From positions 62,001-126,000 of the forward strand of contig NZ_JAAGOA010000020.1 of the NCBI RefSeq assembly GCF_010550675.1: DNA of 64,000 nucleotides. Direction: 5' to 3'. Below, one piece after another: positions 61,234-64,000 of this stretch. Within the stretch, counting starts at the first letter, position 1. Each line of letters begins with the position of its first letter. This DNA is from Phytoactinopolyspora halotolerans. Its GTDB lineage: Bacteria > Actinomycetota > Actinomycetes > Jiangellales > Jiangellaceae. The translations under genes were made by a program, and so were the position numbers. The notes beneath the pieces are model-generated. The model did no database searches, was not told the DNA's origin, and was given only the letters and a program-made list of their open reading frames with translations.

Positions 61234-62000
61234 GGCGTGCCTCCCCTGGCCCCGAACGCGTCGTCGAATTCGTGAAACGCCGCGACCACCTGCTGGATCC
61301 GCTGCATCGGCATCCGATCCGCCGGGGCGCTCAACGACACCGCCAGCGGTATGACCGTGCTGGTCAATGCGAGTGCGACGCACCGCGCCCCGACCTCGTT
61401 CTCGCCGTTGTTGACCGCGTATCCCGCCCTGCGCACGCGCGCCAGTTCCTGGAGGTAGCGGTCCGGGTCGGTGATCGTGCGGCTGGTGAAACGTGGCATC
61501 CCCTGCATGTCCAGGATCTCCCGCACACGCTCCTCCGGGATCCGGGCGGCCAGCGCCTTGCCGAACGCGGTGCAGTGGATCATCGCCCGGGCTCCGGAGT
61601 TGATGTCCACCCGCACCGACCGGAGCGGGCGCACCACCGAGACGTAGAACGCGCGGTGCAGGTCGAGCGCGCCCAGGCTCACCGTCTCGGTGAACTGGTC
61701 GCGCAGCTGCTCCAGCATCGGCTGCGCACGCCGCGCCAGCTCGTCGAGGTCGCTCTCCCAGGGGTGGCCGAAGGAACGCGTGGGAAGGTACGACCCGCTC
61801 GCTGTCCGGGTCACGTATCCTCGTCGTTCCAACGTCGCCAGATAGCGGAAGGCGGACGTCTTGGGCAGGCCGGTCTTGGCCACGACGTCGCCCAGCGACA
61901 CCGGCCGCGACGGTTCGTCCAACAGCTCGAGGATGTCCAGCGTGCGGTTGACGGCGCGGACACCGTACGGTTCGAGTGCGTCGCTGTCAGTCATCTCCAC
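61230..62000 (-). CDS. IclR family transcriptional regulator
   Basis: A 256-residue IclR protein: N-terminal winged helix (AVNRTLDILELLDEP, SLGDVVAKTGLPKTSAFRYLATLERRGYV) and C-terminal effector domain (about 90-250) with IHCTAFGKALAARIPEERV and the typical RRAGYAVNNGENEVGARCVA. Such regulators sense organic acids. It lies between the ALDH and Gfo/Idh genes and is coupled to ALDH by a 4-bp overlap, so it probably controls this operon. Confidence 0.92.
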   Translation of the reverse strand: MEMTDSDALEPYGVRAVNRTLDILELLDEPSRPVSLGDVVAKTGLPKTSAFRYLATLERRGYVTRTASGSYLPTRSFGHPWESDLDELARRAQPMLEQLRDQFTETVSLGALDLHRAFYVSVVRPLRSVRVDINSGARAMIHCTAFGKALAARIPEERVREILDMQGMPRFTSRTITDPDRYLQELARVRRAGYAVNNGENEVGARCVALALTSTVIPLAVSLSAPADRMPMQRIQQVVAAFHEFDDAFGARGGTP

Positions 62001-62030
62001 CCCTCAGGCTCCGGCGCCGGCTCGTCGCGC

Positions 62031-63050
62031 TCATGCGGCGATCGACTCCACGTCCACGAAGGCGTCGCTCCCGGCGGCGCGTTCCACCGCGACGCAGAGC
62101 CGGACCGCCTCCACACCTTCGGCCGCGGTACACAGGGGCCGCGCCTCCGCGGTCACCACGCGCACGAAATGGTCCACCTGGTTCGCCAGCGCTCCACGCG
62201 TCCGGCCGTGAACGTTCGGGGTGTACCAGGTGTCGACCGCCTTGCGCCCCCTCTCCCCCACCACCGACAGCCCGGTTGTTCCCTGCTCGACCCGCGCGAA
62301 GCCGTGCTCGCCGATCACGGTGAACCCGGAGGTGCCGAACGGTGCCGACGCGTTCGGCAGCGACCATCCCAGGGTGCAGGTGCCGTGCGCGCCGCCGGAG
62401 AATTCGAGGACCACGGAGTACAGGTCGTCCACGTCGTACCCGGCGGCCTGCAGCACGCCGCGGCTGCGGCGCGCGGCCACCCGGGCGACGTCGCCGGCGT
62501 ACCAGCGGGCCAGGTCGAACTCGTGCGAGCCGTAGTACAGCGGCAGCGATGTGCGCCCACGCAGGACCTCCTGGTCCGCGACGACGCCGATGCGTTCGCT
62601 GCGCACCGCCTGGACCGCGCCGAGCGTCCCGTCGTCGATAGCCGACTTGATCGCGGCGTATCGCGGCTCGAACCGCAGGATGTGCGCGGCCAGCACCGGG
62701 ACGTCGGCTTTGACGGACGCGTCGCGGATGCGTTCGGCGGCCGCGAGTTCGTGCGCCAGCGGCTTCTCGATCGCCACCGGCGTGCCCGACTCGAGCGCCG
62801 CGATCGCGGCGTCGACGTGCAGGTGCTCAGGGGTGCACACCACGACGCCGTCGAGGGTGGGGTCACTGGCGGCCTCGGCCGGATCCGCGGACCATGTGGT
62901 GCCCAGATCCTCGGCCTCCGCCTTCGCGTGGCTCTCCCGCACGTCGCAGACGACGGCCAGCTCGACGCGCGGGTGCTCGGTGAGCGCCTGCGCCCACCTG
63001 CTCCCCATGAATCCCAACCCGATCACGCCGATGCGGACCTGTGCGCTCAT
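62031..63050 (-). CDS. Gfo/Idh/MocA family oxidoreductase
   Basis: A 339-residue NAD(P)-dependent dehydrogenase. The Rossmann loop is IGVIGLGFMGSRW and E-K-P lies in VAIEKPLAHELAAAERI. The catalytic region SHEFDLARWYAGDV keeps the D and the active-site segment. It is distinct from the one at 28180-29286. The start at 63050 overlaps the ATPase stop (ATGA). With ALDH it would oxidise a sugar or polyol. Confidence 0.88.
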   Translation of the reverse strand: MSAQVRIGVIGLGFMGSRWAQALTEHPRVELAVVCDVRESHAKAEAEDLGTTWSADPAEAASDPTLDGVVVCTPEHLHVDAAIAALESGTPVAIEKPLAHELAAAERIRDASVKADVPVLAAHILRFEPRYAAIKSAIDDGTLGAVQAVRSERIGVVADQEVLRGRTSLPLYYGSHEFDLARWYAGDVARVAARRSRGVLQAAGYDVDDLYSVVLEFSGGAHGTCTLGWSLPNASAPFGTSGFTVIGEHGFARVEQGTTGLSVVGERGRKAVDTWYTPNVHGRTRGALANQVDHFVRVVTAEARPLCTAAEGVEAVRLCVAVERAAGSDAFVDVESIAA

Positions 63051-64000
63051 CCGTTGTTCCTTCCGTCTGTCTCCGGGCCCAGTGCGAAGTGACACGCCGC
63101 GTGCCTGCCGGGCAGCCATTCCCGTACCGCCGGCGCCTCGACACGGCAGATGTCCTGCGCGATCGGACAGCGCGGGTGAAAGGCGCAACCCGGCGGCGGA
63201 TGCTTGGGATCGGGCGGGTCGCCGCGCACCTCGATCCGTTCTCTGCCGCGCCGTTCCACGCTGGGTACGGCGGCCATCAGCGCGCGCGTGTACGGGTGCA
63301 GCGGCCGGCCGTAGACGTCGGCGGTCGGTCCCAGTTCGACGATCTTGCCGAGATACATCACGGCGATGCGCTGGCTCACATACGTCACCACGCCGATGTC
63401 GTGCGAGACGAACAGCAGCGTCAATCCGTGCCGTTCGCGCAAGCTGTTGAGCAGGTTCAGGATCTGTGCCTGCACCGACACGTCCAGCGCGGAGACCGAT
63501 TCGTCGGCGATCAGCAGGGACGGCTCGAGCGCGAGCGCCCGGGCGATGCTGACCCGTTGCCGTTGTCCGCCGCTGAGCTGGCCCGGCAGCTTGTCCGCGA
63601 CGGAGGCGGGCAGGCCGACGTCCGCGATCAGCGCCTCCACCCGGTCGCGGAGCTCGGCGCCGGCGGCCATCCGGTGGATCAGCAACGGCTCGGCGATGAT
63701 GCGGCGCACCTTCATGTGCGGGGGGAGCGACGTGTACGGATCCTGGAACACGATCTGCGCGTCGCGCCGGAGCGCCGCCCGGTCGGTGAACGCAACGGGC
63801 CGGCCGTCGAACCGGATCTCGCCGCTGTCGGGCTTCTCCAGCAGCACGAGGGTCCGGGCGAGGGTGGATTTGCCGCATCCGCTCTCCCCGACCAGGCCGA
63901 GCGTCTCGCCGCGTTCCAACTGCAGCGACACGCCGTCGACGGCGCGCACGCTGACCGCACGACGGGACAGGCCGCTGCGGACCGAGTAGTGCTTGCGGAC
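63047..64000 (-). CDS. Oligopeptide-type ABC transporter ATPase (OppF/DppF type), 5' end outside window
   Basis: The 3' part of an ATPase gene whose frame is open to the window edge. The visible protein reads HYSVRSGLSRRAVSVRAVDG, then Walker A GESGCGKST, signature LSGGQRQRVSIARALALEPSLLIADE and the cysteine-rich end GCAFHPRCPIAQDICRVEAP. A GTG at 63949 lies inside the fold and is not the start. It overlaps the Gfo/Idh gene. Other transporter genes are presumably just beyond base 64000. Confidence 0.9.
   Translation of the reverse strand, partial: VRKHYSVRSGLSRRAVSVRAVDGVSLQLERGETLGLVGESGCGKSTLARTLVLLEKPDSGEIRFDGRPVAFTDRAALRRDAQIVFQDPYTSLPPHMKVRRIIAEPLLIHRMAAGAELRDRVEALIADVGLPASVADKLPGQLSGGQRQRVSIARALALEPSLLIADESVSALDVSVQAQILNLLNSLRERHGLTLLFVSHDIGVVTYVSQRIAVMYLGKIVELGPTADVYGRPLHPYTRALMAAVPSVERRGRERIEVRGDPPDPKHPPPGCAFHPRCPIAQDICRVEAPAVREWLPGRHAACHFALGPETDGRNNG

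Overview
The window is high-GC, gene-dense DNA with short intergenic gaps, many ATGA/GTGA stop-start overlaps and frequent GTG starts. TetR, LuxR, IclR, GlxA and RpiR regulators, Tat substrates and a HelR-type RNA polymerase factor all point to a free-living, glycan-degrading actinomycete. The genus cannot be fixed from the sequence; a Jiangella-like or similar soil actinomycete is only a guess. I see no rRNA, tRNA, CRISPR array, prophage or intact insertion sequence.

Left part (1-8618): the end of a LOG-family gene, then a cluster that looks like an ether-lipid or fatty-alcohol system. An SDR reductase and an in-frame acyltransferase/alkyl-DHAP synthase fusion run leftward. A divergent TetR gene sits between them and a rightward operon of diiron-like protein, fatty acyl reductase-HAD fusion and intact diiron protein. 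The TetR promoter and the operon promoter carry the same inverted half-sites, so one regulator may control both arms. Only one of the two diiron paralogues keeps all six metal ligands.

8619-13366: a secreted protein of unknown function, a GNAT acetyltransferase, a TPR-LuxR regulator, DoxX and a PEBP protein.

13470-30023: a sulfated-glycan or glycoside utilisation region. A leftward run holds TetR, a GH3 beta-glucosidase, a Tat/lipoprotein binding protein, two Dpp-type permeases, a double ATPase, an alpha/beta hydrolase and two sulfatases. A third sulfatase is divergent, with a perfect 16-bp palindrome between. A Gfo/Idh oxidoreductase and a ThuA-like protein follow.

30170-42461: a small secreted protein, a membrane flippase/synthase-like protein fused to a pseudokinase, a PHP phosphoesterase, an Rpn-type nuclease with a predicted leaderless promoter, then a cell-wall salvage operon (NagZ-like GH3, NamZ/DUF1343, beta-lactamase-fold hydrolase, MurR/RpiR) and a frameshifted dihydrofolate-reductase-like gene.

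42462-43837: 1.4 kb without a convincing gene, holding several short repeats and a 19-bp inverted repeat matching the rifamycin-associated element, followed by helR (43838-45997). Then a truncated LAL-type LuxR, a GlxA regulator and a two-gene drug-type ABC exporter.

49652-64000: a second carbohydrate region, all leftward: CUT1 transporter (binding protein, MalF, MalG), GH38 alpha-mannosidase and a lyase-like protein, with LacI-type operator palindromes upstream; then a Tat-exported protein of unknown function, aldehyde dehydrogenase, IclR, Gfo/Idh and the 3' part of an oligopeptide-type ATPase gene that runs off the window.
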